64,000 nt of DNA from Cupriavidus gilardii (GTDB taxonomy: Bacteria; Pseudomonadota; Gammaproteobacteria; Burkholderiales; Burkholderiaceae), in NCBI RefSeq assembly GCF_008801915.1, contig NZ_VZOV01000007.1:124001-188000 (forward strand), read 5' to 3'. This document shows, piece by piece, positions 36,284 through 46,779 of this stretch. Position 1 is the stretch's first letter, and the number at the start of each line of letters is the position of its first letter. Position numbers and translations under genes: made by a program. The notes under the pieces were generated by a model. That model did not search any database and was not told where the DNA came from. It saw nothing but the letters and a program-made list of their open reading frames with translations.

Positions 36284-36939
36284 TGTCGGCACTTACCGCG
36301 GAGGAGCTGGACTGCCCGTTGCCACCGGCGGATCTGGCAGAGCGCTCGATGCCGGAAATCGAGCTGGATCTCGACAACACGCCGCTATGGCGAATTCATC
36401 GCTCCATTTTTGGACCGATTCACTACACGCGAAGGTCGCTTGGCGGCATTCCTTATCGCTTCGACGCGGCAAACGATGAGTTCGGCGTGCTGTACGCCTC
36501 TCCTAGCTTCGCCGCGTGCATGGCAGAGGGTGTGATCAGGGACAGGCTGCAGGGCAAGCTGCTTCCGCTGCTGCTGGATGAAGCAGAGTTATCGGCACGA
36601 AGCATTACGGCATTGACGATCGAGCGCAGCCAGCCGCTGCGCCTGGCGGACCTGACCAAGCCGCATCTGCACCTGGGCATGGACAACCGCGTGCTGACAA
36701 CGACGGACTATCGCGGGCCGAATCTATGGAGCTCGGCGATCTACAGGGCGTATCCGCACATTGAAGGCATCTATTTCACCTCGCGGTTTGCCAATGAACC
36801 CAGTGTCGCGGTGTTTGACAGAGTCCGAATGATCCAGCGAGGCGCGTCGATTCCCTTGCTGCGCTTCCACATGCTGCCGGAGTTCCTGGACCGCAACGGA
36901 ATCGGACTGGCGGCGCCTTCGAGCCCCTGGGGCCCGTGA
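36283..36939 (+). CDS. RES-domain toxin
   Basis: A 218-aa protein with a RES domain, named for conserved Arg-Glu-Ser. Characterised members degrade NAD+. The Arg is in LWRIHRS (about residue 37), Tyr/Arg/Phe in IPYRFDAANDEFGVLYAS, the Glu in ACMAEGVIRDR (about 85), and the Ser in GIYFTSRF (about 167), in the family's order. ATG 36283 overlaps the antitoxin stop. An N-terminal 30-residue acidic extension precedes the domain. Family call is firm; activity and target are inferred. Confidence 0.85.
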   Translation: MSALTAEELDCPLPPADLAERSMPEIELDLDNTPLWRIHRSIFGPIHYTRRSLGGIPYRFDAANDEFGVLYASPSFAACMAEGVIRDRLQGKLLPLLLDEAELSARSITALTIERSQPLRLADLTKPHLHLGMDNRVLTTTDYRGPNLWSSAIYRAYPHIEGIYFTSRFANEPSVAVFDRVRMIQRGASIPLLRFHMLPEFLDRNGIGLAAPSSPWGP

Positions 36940-37017
36940 CAGCGGCGCATCGTGGTCCAGATGACCGGTGCGGCGGATGCCGATCCTTCGACGGACCAGC
37001 ATCCGACCTTCAGCGCT

Positions 37018-38283
<1,266 letters not shown>

Positions 38284-38390
38284 TCACGTCAAGCGCAGAG
38301 CGTGGACTATACACACGACACCGTAGGCCATCCAGAGGCACCCAGCGGTTCTTTCAACGTACCGGGCCGGCTTGCCGCGGCCCTGGGCGA

Positions 38391-39944
38391 TCAGGCCGCC
38401 AGGCGGAACGTACCCACCGCCCGATGCAGCGCGTCGGCCTGGTCTTCCAGCGAAGCGGCCGCCGCCGCCGCCTGTTCGACCAGCGCGGCGTTCTGCTGGG
38501 CCATCTGGTCCATCTGCGTGACGGCCTGGTTCACCTGTTCGATGCCGCCGGTCTGTTCCTCGGTGGCGGCGCGCATCTCGCCGATCAGGTCGGTGACGCG
38601 CTTGACCGCCTCGACGATCTCGCCCATCGCCTTGCCGGCGTTCTCGACCAGCGCCGAGCCGTCCTCGACGCGCTGCGCCGAGTTGCCGATCAGCGCCTTG
38701 ATCTCCTTGGCGGCGGTGGCGCTGCGCTGGGCGAGGCTGCGTACTTCGCCGGCCACTACGGCAAAGCCGCGGCCCTGGTCGCCGGCGCGGGCGGCTTCGA
38801 CCGCGGCGTTCAGCGCCAGGATATTGGTCTGGAAGGCGATGCCCTCGATCACGCCGATGATGTCGACCACCTTGCCGGACGCGTCCTTGATCTCGCCCAT
38901 CGTGGAAACCACCTGATGGACGAGCTCGCCGCCGCGCACCGCGATCTCCGACGCGCCTTCGGCAAGCCGGCTGGCCTGACGCGCGTTGTCGGCGGTCTGG
39001 CGCACGGTGCTGGTCAGCTGTTCCATGCTGGCGGCGGTCTCTTCCAGCGAGGCGGCCTGTTCCTCGCTGCGGCGCGACAGGTCGGCATTGCCGGCGGCGA
39101 TCTGCTTGGCGGCGCCGGCGATCGAATCGGCCGAGCCGCGGATGGTGCCGATCGCGCCGGTCAGGCGCTGCTGCATCTGCGCCATCGCGAACAGCACGCT
39201 GCGCTGGTCGCCGGGCGCGACCTCGACGCGGCTGGCCAGATCGCCTTCCGCGATCCGGCTGGCGATATGCGATGTGAGCGCCGGCTCACCGCCAAGCTGT
39301 TTATGCAGGCCGTTGGCGATGCGGACAACGACCAGGCTCATCAGCGTGCCGATGACCAGCAGCAGACCGAGCGATTGCCACAGCGAGGCGCGGAAGGCCG
39401 CGTCGATATCGTCCAGATAGACGCCGGAGATGAAGTTCCAGTCCCACGGCTTGAAGTTGGCGACATAGCTGAGCTTCGGCTGCGGGGCCTCGGCGCCCGG
39501 CTTGGGCCACAGGTAGTGGACGAAGCCGGTGCCCGGACCCTTGCCGATCTCGGCGATGTCGCGGAACAGGTAGGTGCCGGCCGGGTCCTTGAAGTCGGCC
39601 ATGCTCTTGCCGTTCATCTCCGACTTGATCGGGTGCATCACGACCACGGTGTCCGAGCGCATCAGCGTGAAATAGCCATCGCTGCCAAAGCGCATCGTCC
39701 GAACCTTGTCGACGGCGAATTCCTTGGCTTGCTCGACCGTCAGCTTGCCGGCCTTCGCCTCGGCCTCGTAGGCCTTGACCACCGACAGCGCGGTCTCCGT
39801 GACGTGGACAAGGTCGGTGCGGCGCTCGTCCAGCCGCATGTTGCGCATTTGCCAGGCATCCCACAGCAGCAGCGCCAACAGGCACACCCAGCTGAGCACC
39901 AATGGCAGCAGCAATTTCTTTCTCAAGCTAAGACGTTCCAGCAT
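38391..39944 (-). CDS. Methyl-accepting chemotaxis protein with single Cache domain
   Basis: A 517-aa chemoreceptor. TM1 is about residues 11-30, a periplasmic sCache_2 domain about 40-180 ([25 protein letters not shown]), TM2 about 188-208, then HAMP and a long signalling coiled coil. The hairpin tip [21 protein letters not shown] is the conserved CheA/CheW contact. Methylation-helix Glu/Gln-rich stretches ([18 protein letters not shown]) are present. The C-terminus lacks a CheR-docking pentapeptide. A sigma-28-like promoter lies about 50 bases upstream. The ligand is unknown; many relatives sense small carboxylates. Confidence 0.93.
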   Translation of the reverse strand: MLERLSLRKKLLLPLVLSWVCLLALLLWDAWQMRNMRLDERRTDLVHVTETALSVVKAYEAEAKAGKLTVEQAKEFAVDKVRTMRFGSDGYFTLMRSDTVVVMHPIKSEMNGKSMADFKDPAGTYLFRDIAEIGKGPGTGFVHYLWPKPGAEAPQPKLSYVANFKPWDWNFISGVYLDDIDAAFRASLWQSLGLLLVIGTLMSLVVVRIANGLHKQLGGEPALTSHIASRIAEGDLASRVEVAPGDQRSVLFAMAQMQQRLTGAIGTIRGSADSIAGAAKQIAAGNADLSRRSEEQAASLEETAASMEQLTSTVRQTADNARQASRLAEGASEIAVRGGELVHQVVSTMGEIKDASGKVVDIIGVIEGIAFQTNILALNAAVEAARAGDQGRGFAVVAGEVRSLAQRSATAAKEIKALIGNSAQRVEDGSALVENAGKAMGEIVEAVKRVTDLIGEMRAATEEQTGGIEQVNQAVTQMDQMAQQNAALVEQAAAAAASLEDQADALHRAVGTFRLAA

Positions 39945-39989
39945 CGTGTTTCCCCGTGGTCCACCGTAAAAATTGTGTTTGTCGGCGGC

Positions 39990-40017
39990 ATAACGGCGAG
40001 CCGCCGGACAAACTTGA
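39990..40017 (-). promoter_or_regulatory. Sigma-28 (FliA)-like promoter for the chemoreceptor gene
   Basis: On the minus strand TCAAGTTT, 12 bases, GCCGTTAT resembles the flagellar consensus TAAAGTTT-N11-GCCGATAA, with one extra spacer base and two or three mismatches. It is 46 bases from the ATG, and chemoreceptor genes are usual FliA targets. Confidence 0.45.
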
Positions 40018-40161
40018 CCGGGATCGGCCTAGGGCTTTCCACGAGTGCAAATGCGGACATAATCGTGTCAGTACGCGTAAAGTTACATGCACTTACTTAC
40101 AAGTTGCGGCCACGTGAAATGCGTTGTAATACTTCTCGATCACGTCTGCATTGCAGGACCA

Positions 40162-40180
40162 AATGAGAACAATTATTCTT
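40162..40180 (+). promoter_or_regulatory. Fur-like operator ahead of the PepSY-ApbE redox operon
   Basis: AATGAGAACAATTATTCTT resembles a Fur box, with AGAA/TTCT arms and an AT-rich centre. It sits 132 bases before the PepSY gene in the AT-rich part of a 367-base gap and shares AATGAGAA with the palindrome at 35233. Confidence 0.5.
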
Positions 40181-40311
40181 TCGGTCTCCTGAAACTCCCG
40201 TTGCGACGGGCCCACGAGGGACGGCCAACGCAAGCGCAGCGCGCATCGCCGCCGTCCCGCACGCCGCATTGCCCCGGCGACAGCAACACGCAGTGGCGCC
40301 GGAACACAGTC

Positions 40312-40995
40312 ATGAACCAATCCCGTCTGGACCCCCGCCTGGACCCGCCGCTGGACACACGTCTGGGCGCGGCGCAGCAGCGCCGGGCGTTCTGGCTCAA
40401 GCATCTGCATCAATGGCACTGGATCAGCTCCGCGCTGTGTCTGATCGGCATGCTGCTGTTTGCCGTGACGGGCTTCACGCTGAACCATGCGGGCCAGATC
40501 GAGGCCGAGCCGAAGGTCGTCAGCCGCACTGCCGAGGCACCGGCCCCGGTGCTGGCGGCGTTGCAGGCCCGCGAAGCGGCCCTGGCCGGCCAGGACAAGG
40601 CCCCGGTGCCCGTGGAGCTGGCCGACTGGCTGCAGCGCGAATTCGATGTCGATGCGCATGACCGCGAGGCCGAATGGTCGGCCGACGAAATCTACGTGCC
40701 GCTGCCGCGGCCGGGCGGCGATGCCTGGGTCAGCGTTGCGCTGGACAACGGCCAGACCCAGTACGAGCTGACCACGCGCGGCTGGATCTCGTATCTGAAC
40801 GATCTGCACAAGGGCCGCAATACCGGCGGCGCGTGGAGCCTGTTCCTGGACGTGTTCGCGTTCGCCTGCCTGGTGTTCTGCGTGACCGGCCTGTTCCTGC
40901 TGAAGCTGCACGCCGGGGGGCGCGTCGCCACCTGGCCGCTGGTGGGCCTGGGGCTGGTCGCCCCGCTGCTGCTCGCGATCCTGTTTATCCATTGA
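40312..40995 (+). CDS. PepSY-associated transmembrane protein
   Basis: A 227-aa inner-membrane protein with three helices: about residues 38-58, 175-197 and 203-225, with a periplasmic PepSY-like domain between the first two. His residues cluster at the first membrane boundary (KHLHQWHWI), with others in LNHAG, NDLHKG and KLHAG; these suit b-type heme binding, as proposed for this family in iron-reduction systems. The N-terminus has a LDPRLDPPLDTRL repeat. First gene of a five-gene set with DUF2271, DUF4198, ApbE and a flavodoxin reductase, behind a Fur-like site. Likely role: moving electrons across the inner membrane (inference). Confidence 0.85.
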   Translation: MNQSRLDPRLDPPLDTRLGAAQQRRAFWLKHLHQWHWISSALCLIGMLLFAVTGFTLNHAGQIEAEPKVVSRTAEAPAPVLAALQAREAALAGQDKAPVPVELADWLQREFDVDAHDREAEWSADEIYVPLPRPGGDAWVSVALDNGQTQYELTTRGWISYLNDLHKGRNTGGAWSLFLDVFAFACLVFCVTGLFLLKLHAGGRVATWPLVGLGLVAPLLLAILFIH

Positions 40996-41008
40996 CGAGG
41001 TTTTCTCT

Positions 41009-41575
41009 ATGCGTCGTTTGCTTAGCGTCTCCCTGACCGGCCTGAGCGGTCTGGGCGGCCTGGTTGCCATGCCCCTTGCCGCGCCCGCCGCGGCCGCTGA
41101 GATCCAGGTCAAGGTCGAGATCCCGCGCCTGAGCGTCGCCGAATATCACCGCCCCTATGTGGCGATGTGGCTGGAGCGCGCCGACCAGAGCCCGGTCGCG
41201 ACCCTGTCGGTCTGGTACGACGTCAAGCTGAAGAATGCCGAGGGCACCAAGTGGCTGAAGGACATGCGCCAGTGGTGGCGCAAGGCCGGCCGCGATCTGC
41301 AGATGCCGGCCGATGGCATCTCCGGCGCGACACGCGCGCCGGGCGAGCACACCGTGACCTTCACCGACGGCAAGGCGCCGCTGGCCACGCTGCCGGCGGG
41401 CGAATACCAGCTGGTGGTCGAAGCCGCCCGCGAAGTCGGCGGCCGCGAACTGCTGCGCGTGCCGTTCACCTGGCCGCCTGAAGATGCCAGATCGGGCGCC
41501 AAATCCGCTGCCAGGTCGGCGCAGGCCAAGGGCCAGCACGAACTGGGCGCCGTCACCGTCAGCCTGAAGCCGTGA
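41009..41575 (+). CDS. DUF2271 periplasmic protein with flavinylation motif
   Basis: A 188-aa exported protein, 13 bases after the PepSY gene. The signal peptide starts MRRLLSVS, with twin Arg, and ends AAPAAAA-E, so either Tat or Sec export is possible. The DUF2271 body includes WYDVKLKNAEGTKWLKDMRQWW. Residues 102-108 read DGISGAT, matching the D-x-x-[ST]-G-A-[ST] motif on which ApbE places covalent FMN; Thr108 (codon at 41330) would be the FMN site. An ApbE gene lies two genes downstream. I infer a periplasmic flavoprotein electron carrier. Confidence 0.85.
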   Translation: MRRLLSVSLTGLSGLGGLVAMPLAAPAAAAEIQVKVEIPRLSVAEYHRPYVAMWLERADQSPVATLSVWYDVKLKNAEGTKWLKDMRQWWRKAGRDLQMPADGISGATRAPGEHTVTFTDGKAPLATLPAGEYQLVVEAAREVGGRELLRVPFTWPPEDARSGAKSAARSAQAKGQHELGAVTVSLKP

Positions 41576-41646
41576 GCGGCGCGCGCTGCGCCGCTGTCCG
41601 CCGCATTCCTTTCGACGCTTTCCGATCCCGTGCCCTGGAGCCCTCG

Positions 41647-42480
41647 ATGAACCGTTCCGCGATGTCCCCACTGTCCCTCTGCGCCAGGCTGTCCGCGCTG
41701 GCCCTGGTTGCGCTGCTGCCGCTGTCGGCGCACGCCCACCGCCAATGGCTGCTGCCGTCGGCGACCGTGCTGTCGGGCAGCGACCCGTGGGTCACCGTCG
41801 ACGCGGCGGTGTCCAACGACCTGTTCTATTTCGAGCATTTCCCGCTGCGGCTGGACAACCTGAGCGTCAGCGCGCCCGACGGCAGCCCGGCCAAGGCCGA
41901 GAACCAGAGCACCGGCCGCTATCGCAGCACCTTCGACGTGCATCTGACCGCGCCGGGCACCTACAAGCTGGCCGTGGTCAACAACGGCCTGTTCGCCAGC
42001 TACAAGGAGAACGGCCAGAGCAAGCGCTGGCGCGGCTCGGCCGACGAGTTTGCGCAGAAGGTGCCGGCCAACGCGCAGGAGCTGCAGGTCACCCAGTCGG
42101 AGAGTCGGCTCGAGACCTTCGTGACCGCGGGCAAGCCGACCACCCAGGCGCTGAAGACCACGGGCCGCGGGCTGGAACTGGCCCCGGTCACGCATCCGAA
42201 CGATCTGTTCGCGGGCGAGCCGGCCAATTTCCGCCTGCTGCTCGACGGCAAGCCGGCGGCCAACGTCGAGGTCGAAGTGGTGCCGGGCGGCAACCGCTAT
42301 CGCGACCAGCTCGGCGAGATGAAGGTCAAGACCGATGCCGACGGCAAGTTCACCATCAAGTGGCCGTCGCCGGGCATGTACTGGATCGAGGCCGAAGTGC
42401 GCGACGACAAGGTCTCGCTCAAACCCGCCAAGGCGCGCCGCGCGGCCTATATGGCGACCTTCGAGGTCCTGCCGCAGTAA
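41647..42480 (+). CDS. DUF4198 periplasmic protein
   Basis: A 277-aa exported protein. The signal peptide ends PLSAHAH, which leaves His-Arg-Gln-Trp at the mature N-terminus (HRQWLLPSATVL), as usual for DUF4198. The fold is probably two beta-sandwich modules: residues 30-140, and an Ig-like C-terminal part with DADGKFTIKWPSPGMYWIEAEV. DUF4198 proteins often accompany metal uptake genes, and an exposed N-terminal His may bind metal (inference). ATG 41647 begins the signal peptide; the in-frame ATG at 41572 adds 25 atypical residues. Third gene of the redox operon. Confidence 0.85.
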   Translation: MNRSAMSPLSLCARLSALALVALLPLSAHAHRQWLLPSATVLSGSDPWVTVDAAVSNDLFYFEHFPLRLDNLSVSAPDGSPAKAENQSTGRYRSTFDVHLTAPGTYKLAVVNNGLFASYKENGQSKRWRGSADEFAQKVPANAQELQVTQSESRLETFVTAGKPTTQALKTTGRGLELAPVTHPNDLFAGEPANFRLLLDGKPAANVEVEVVPGGNRYRDQLGEMKVKTDADGKFTIKWPSPGMYWIEAEVRDDKVSLKPAKARRAAYMATFEVLPQ

Positions 42481-42502
42481 GCGCGGCGGCCTGGGTTCTC
42501 CG

Positions 42503-43591
42503 ATGCAGTCGACGTCCGTCACCGCGGCGCCTCGCACGCAATCCCCGCCCGCGCCGGCAGCCGCGGCCGGGCGCGTGCTGGTGCCGCTGCGCTTCGATGC
42601 GCCGCCGTCGCCCCCCGATGGCGACATGGTGCTGCATCGATGCGGCGGGCGAACGATGGGAACCACCTGGTCGGTGCGCTGCCTGATTGCGCGCGATGAC
42701 GTGTACCACCGCGATGCCGTCGCGATCGAAGCCGGCATCGATGCGCTGCTCGCGCAGATCGTCGCCCAGATGAGCAACTGGCTCGACGACTCCGATATCG
42801 GCCGTTTCAACGGCGCGCAAGCGGGAAGTTGGCTGACGTTGCCGCCCGCCTGCTTCTCGGTCCTGCAGACCGCGCTGGCGGTCGCGCGCGACAGTGGCGG
42901 CGCCTACGATCCGAGCGCCGGACCGCTGGTATCGCTGTGGGGCTTCGGGCCCGACGGCCCACGGTCGGCGCCGCCCGGCGCCGACGAAGTGCAAGCGGCG
43001 CGGGCCCGCTGCGGCTGGGCGCGCATCGAGCTCGACGAGCAAGGGCGGCGTGCGCGCCAGCCCGGCGGGGTGTCGATCGACCTGTGCGCGATCGCCAAGG
43101 GCTATGCGGTCGATGCGGTATCGGCATGGCTGTCGGCGCGCGGCGTGTCGCACCATCTGGTCGAAATCGGCGGCGAGCTGCGCGGCGAGGGCGTCAAGCC
43201 CGATGGCATGCCGTGGTGGGTCGAGCTGGAAAGCCCGCCTGCCGCCGATGATGCCGCCGCCGATGCCGCGCGGACCGTGGTGGCGCTGCATGGCCTGTCG
43301 GTCGCGACCTCCGGCGATTACCGGCGCTATTTCGACAGCGGCGGCCGCCGCTACGCGCACACGCTGGACCCCCGTACCGGCTATCCGGTCAGCCACGCGC
43401 TCGCGTCGGTGACCGTGCTGCACCGTCGATGCATGATGGCCGACGCGCTGTCGACCGCGCTGACCGTGCTCGGCCCCGAGGCCGGCATGGCGTTTGCAAC
43501 GCAGCGCGGCATCGCGGCGCGGATGCTTCTGCGCACGCCGAGCGGCTTTACCGAACGCATGTCGCCGGCTTTCGCGGCGATGCTGGCATGA
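42503..43591 (+). CDS. apbE: FAD:protein FMN transferase (ApbE family)
   Basis: A 362-aa enzyme that transfers FMN from FAD onto a Ser/Thr of target proteins. GGRTMGTTWSVR, QMSNWLDDSDIGRFN, DLCAIAKGYAVDAV, VEIGGELRGEG and the Mg-binding CMMADALSTAL are present, so it should be active. The N-terminus is Ala/Pro-rich and has neither signal peptide nor lipobox, unlike most periplasmic ApbE proteins. This suggests cytoplasmic flavinylation. Its stop overlaps the next ATG (ATGA). The DUF2271 protein with its DGISGAT motif is the obvious substrate. Confidence 0.93.
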   Translation: MQSTSVTAAPRTQSPPAPAAAAGRVLVPLRFDAPPSPPDGDMVLHRCGGRTMGTTWSVRCLIARDDVYHRDAVAIEAGIDALLAQIVAQMSNWLDDSDIGRFNGAQAGSWLTLPPACFSVLQTALAVARDSGGAYDPSAGPLVSLWGFGPDGPRSAPPGADEVQAARARCGWARIELDEQGRRARQPGGVSIDLCAIAKGYAVDAVSAWLSARGVSHHLVEIGGELRGEGVKPDGMPWWVELESPPAADDAAADAARTVVALHGLSVATSGDYRRYFDSGGRRYAHTLDPRTGYPVSHALASVTVLHRRCMMADALSTALTVLGPEAGMAFATQRGIAARMLLRTPSGFTERMSPAFAAMLA

Positions 43592-45198
43592 ATGCGCCGC
43601 GACGATTCCGCCTTCCCTCGCTGGCGAGCGCGCTCAGCGGCGTCGCGGGCGCATCCGGCCTGGCGCTGTCGCTTGCCGGTGCGGGCAAATGGCCGACCGC
43701 GGGCGGTGTCGCGCTGGCCTACGCCGGTTTCTGCGGCGCGATTCTGGCGCTGCATCGCCATCGGCACCAGCGCAGCGCGGCCTTCGCTTCGACCGCGGAC
43801 GATGCCACGCTGATCGCCTATGCCAGCCAGACCGGGTTTGCCGAGCAATTGGCGATGCAGACCGCGCAGGCGCTGCAACGCGCCGGCTTGCCGGTGCGCG
43901 TCGCCTCGTTTGCGGAACTCGATCTGTCCGCACTGACGCGCTGCCGGCAGGCGCTGTTCGTGGCCAGCACCACCGGCGAAGGCGATGCGCCCGACAGCGC
44001 CGCGGGTTTCACGCGCAAGCTGGCCGCTGCCAGCGGCGATGGCCTGAGCCGCCTGCGCTACGGCATCCTCGCGCTGGGCGACAGCAGCTACGCGAATTTC
44101 TGCGCCTACGGCCATGCCTTGGCCGCGGCGCTGCAACGCGCACAGGCGCGGCCGCTGTTCGATCTGGTCGAGGTCGACAACGGCGACACCGGCGCGCTGC
44201 GCCATTGGCAGAACCACTTGTCGGCGCTGGCCGGCGGCGCCGAGATCGCCGACTGGGAGGCGCCGCGCTATGGCCGCTGGCGGCTGGTGGAACGCCGGCT
44301 GATGAATCCCGGCAGCGCCGGCGCGCCGGCCTTCCATCTGGCGCTGGAGCCCGAATCGCCGGCCATGCTGGACTGGCATGCCGGCGATATTGCCGAGATC
44401 GGCCCGCGGCTGCCGCCCGATCAGCTTGCGCAATTGCTGCGTGACCTGTCCCTCGATGGCGCGACGCCGGTACGCTGCGATGGCGAGGCGATGCCGCTGG
44501 CGCAAGCGCTGGCCACGCGCATGCCGTTGCCCGCGCCGCATGCCGAAACGATGCGCGGCTTGTCGCCGCAGGCGCTGGTCGACGCGCTGCCGCCGCTGCC
44601 GCACCGCGAATATTCGATCGCCTCGCTGCCCACCGATGGCCGCCTGGAGTTGCTGGTGCGCCAGACCCGCCACGACGATGGCCGGCTTGGTCTCGCTTCG
44701 GGCTGGCTGACCGAGCACGCGCCGACTGGCGCCGCCATCGCGCTGCGCGTGCGCACCAACCGCGCGTTCCACGCACCGGCCGACGACCGGCCGCTGCTGC
44801 TGATCGGCAACGGCACCGGCATGGCCGGCCTGCGCGCGCTGCTGAAGGCGCGCGCCGCTGCCGGTCATGCGCGCAACTGGCTGCTGTTCGGCGAACGTAG
44901 CGCGGCGCACGACGCCTTCTATCGGGAGGAGCTGGCGGCCTGGCAGGCGAGCGGCATGCTGCAGCGCCTGGACCAGACCTGGTCGCGCGACGGCGCGCCG
45001 CTGCGCTACGTGCAGGACGCGGTGCGCGCCGCTGCGCCCCAGATCCGCGAATGGATCGCCGCGGGCGCCGCGGTCTACGTCTGCGGCAGCCTGCAGGGCA
45101 TGGCCGCCGGTGTCAACGATGCGCTCGCCGAGGTGCTGGGCGCGCAGACGCTCGCGACGCTGGCCGAGACCGGGCGCTATCGGCGCGACGTCTACTGA
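43588..45198 (+). CDS. Membrane-anchored flavodoxin/FAD reductase (CysJ-like)
   Basis: A 536-aa diflavin reductase. Two N-terminal hydrophobic helices (about residues 12-30 and 37-55) anchor it. An FMN flavodoxin domain follows (IAYASQTGFAEQLA, STTGEGDAPDSA, LGDSSYANFCAYG), then an FAD/NADPH domain of the sulfite reductase alpha/P450 reductase type (EYSIASLPTDG, LIGNGTGMAGLRALL, VYVCGSLQGMAAGV). It should pass electrons from NADPH through FAD and FMN to a membrane partner, probably the PepSY protein. In many bacteria PepSY and this reductase form one polypeptide; here they are separate genes of one operon. Confidence 0.9.
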   Translation: MNAPRRFRLPSLASALSGVAGASGLALSLAGAGKWPTAGGVALAYAGFCGAILALHRHRHQRSAAFASTADDATLIAYASQTGFAEQLAMQTAQALQRAGLPVRVASFAELDLSALTRCRQALFVASTTGEGDAPDSAAGFTRKLAAASGDGLSRLRYGILALGDSSYANFCAYGHALAAALQRAQARPLFDLVEVDNGDTGALRHWQNHLSALAGGAEIADWEAPRYGRWRLVERRLMNPGSAGAPAFHLALEPESPAMLDWHAGDIAEIGPRLPPDQLAQLLRDLSLDGATPVRCDGEAMPLAQALATRMPLPAPHAETMRGLSPQALVDALPPLPHREYSIASLPTDGRLELLVRQTRHDDGRLGLASGWLTEHAPTGAAIALRVRTNRAFHAPADDRPLLLIGNGTGMAGLRALLKARAAAGHARNWLLFGERSAAHDAFYREELAAWQASGMLQRLDQTWSRDGAPLRYVQDAVRAAAPQIREWIAAGAAVYVCGSLQGMAAGVNDALAEVLGAQTLATLAETGRYRRDVY

Positions 45199-45227
45199 GC
45201 AGGGCCCGTTGGCCCCCCGCCGAGCTG

Positions 45228-45255
45228 TCGCCCCCGCGAACGCGGGAAGACGACA
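45228..45255 (+). repeat. REP-like palindrome, copy 3
   Basis: Hairpin CCCGCG-AA-CGCGGG within GTCG...GACGAC, in the convergent gap between the flavodoxin reductase and LysP-like permease genes. Related to copies 1, 2 and 4 by the CCCGCG/CGCGGG stem. Confidence 0.6.
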
Positions 45256-45273
45256 TGCCCTTCGTACGATCGC

Positions 45274-46779
45274 TCATTCCATGCCTGGAAACCGCATGTC
45301 CTCGTACCTGATGAACCGCGTCTTGCGTGTCCACCGGTAGCCGAGCCAGATCGCCAGGAAGATCGGAATGCCGATATAGGTGGCGGCCACCGACCACCAG
45401 TCGATATTGCCGCTGAGGAAGGCCTGGTAGTTCTGTCCCAGCGCGATCACCAGGCACAGCACGAACGCGAAGATCGGACCGTACGGGAAGAACGGCGAGC
45501 GGTACGGCAGCCGCGACAGATCGAGGCCACGCCGCATCCAGCCCTTGCGGAAGCGGTAGTGGCTGATGGCGATGCCCAGCCACGCGATGAAGCCCGTCAT
45601 GCCGGACAAGCTCAGCAGCCACAGATAGACCGCCTTGCTCTCGAACAGCGAGGTCAGGAAACACAGTGCGCCGACCGCGGTGGTGGCCAGCAGCGCGGGC
45701 ATCGGCACGCCGTTGCGCGTGAGCCGGGCGAACACGCGCGGCGCACGGCCCTCGGTGGCCAGGTTGTACAGCATCCGCGTCGACGCATACATGCCCGAAT
45801 TGCCGGCAGACAGCACCGCCGTCAGGATCACCGCGTTCATCAGGCCAGCGGCGAAGGCTAGCCCCGCATTGCGGAACACCAGCGTGAAGGGGCTGACGCC
45901 GATCGTCTGCACATCGCTCTTGAGCAGGCTCGGATCGGTATAGGGAATCAGCACGCCGATCACCGCGATGGCCAGCACGTAGAACAGCAGGATGCGCCAG
46001 AACACCTGCCGCACCGCGCGCGGAATATTGCGCGCCGGGTCGGCCGATTCGCCGGCGGCGACGCCGATCAGCTCGGTGCCCTGGAACGAGAAGCCGGCGA
46101 TCATCGCCACGCCGATCATCGCGGGCAGGCCGCCGACGAAGGGCGCATCGCCCAGCGTCAGGTTGGCCAGGCTGGCCGGCACGTCGCCGCGCAGGATGCC
46201 GAAGATCATCAGCGTGCCGATCGCGATGAACGCGATCACGGTCACCACCTTGACCAGCGAGCACCAGTATTCGGCCTCGCCGAAGCCGCGTACCGAGATC
46301 GCGTTGAGCCCGAACATCAGCGCGAGGAACAGTCCGCTCCACAGCACGCCCGGTGTATCGGGGAACCAGTACTGCATCACCAGCTGCGCGGCCGCCAGCT
46401 CCACCGCGATCGTCACCGCCCAGTTGTACCAGTAGTTCCAGCCGAGCGCGAAGCCGAAGCCCTCGTCGACATACATCGAGCCGTAGGTCGAGAACGAGCC
46501 GGCCACCGGCATATAGGCGGCCAGCTCGCCCAGGCTCGTCATCAGGAAGTAGACCATCGCGCCGATCAGCAGATACGCGGCCAGCGCACCGCCGGGGCCG
46601 GCCTGGGCGATGGTCGCGCCGGAGGCGACGAACAACCCGGTACCGATCGAGCCGCCGATGGCGATCATGCTCAGATGGCGGGCCCGCAGCTTGCGCTGCA
46701 GGCGCGGCGCGGCGGCGCCCGAGGCGGTGTCGCTGTCGACGCCGACGCCGGCGCCGCGCGAGTCTTGGGAAGCGGTCAT
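45274..46779 (-). CDS. Amino acid permease, LysP-like
   Basis: A 501-aa APC-superfamily permease with twelve predicted helices. The N-terminal IAIGGSIGTGLFVASGATIAQAGPGG is the substrate/ion-binding helix 1. NAISVRGFGEAEYWCSLVKVVTV and the GFSFQGTELIGVAAGES segment match the lysine-specific LysP subgroup. Lysine uptake with protons is therefore likely, but the exact amino acid cannot be read. ATG 46779 is used; GTG 46788, three codons upstream, is possible. No ribosome site is strong. Divergent from the MscS-like gene at 46923. Confidence 0.88.
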   Translation of the reverse strand: MTASQDSRGAGVGVDSDTASGAAAPRLQRKLRARHLSMIAIGGSIGTGLFVASGATIAQAGPGGALAAYLLIGAMVYFLMTSLGELAAYMPVAGSFSTYGSMYVDEGFGFALGWNYWYNWAVTIAVELAAAQLVMQYWFPDTPGVLWSGLFLALMFGLNAISVRGFGEAEYWCSLVKVVTVIAFIAIGTLMIFGILRGDVPASLANLTLGDAPFVGGLPAMIGVAMIAGFSFQGTELIGVAAGESADPARNIPRAVRQVFWRILLFYVLAIAVIGVLIPYTDPSLLKSDVQTIGVSPFTLVFRNAGLAFAAGLMNAVILTAVLSAGNSGMYASTRMLYNLATEGRAPRVFARLTRNGVPMPALLATTAVGALCFLTSLFESKAVYLWLLSLSGMTGFIAWLGIAISHYRFRKGWMRRGLDLSRLPYRSPFFPYGPIFAFVLCLVIALGQNYQAFLSGNIDWWSVAATYIGIPIFLAIWLGYRWTRKTRFIRYEDMRFPGME

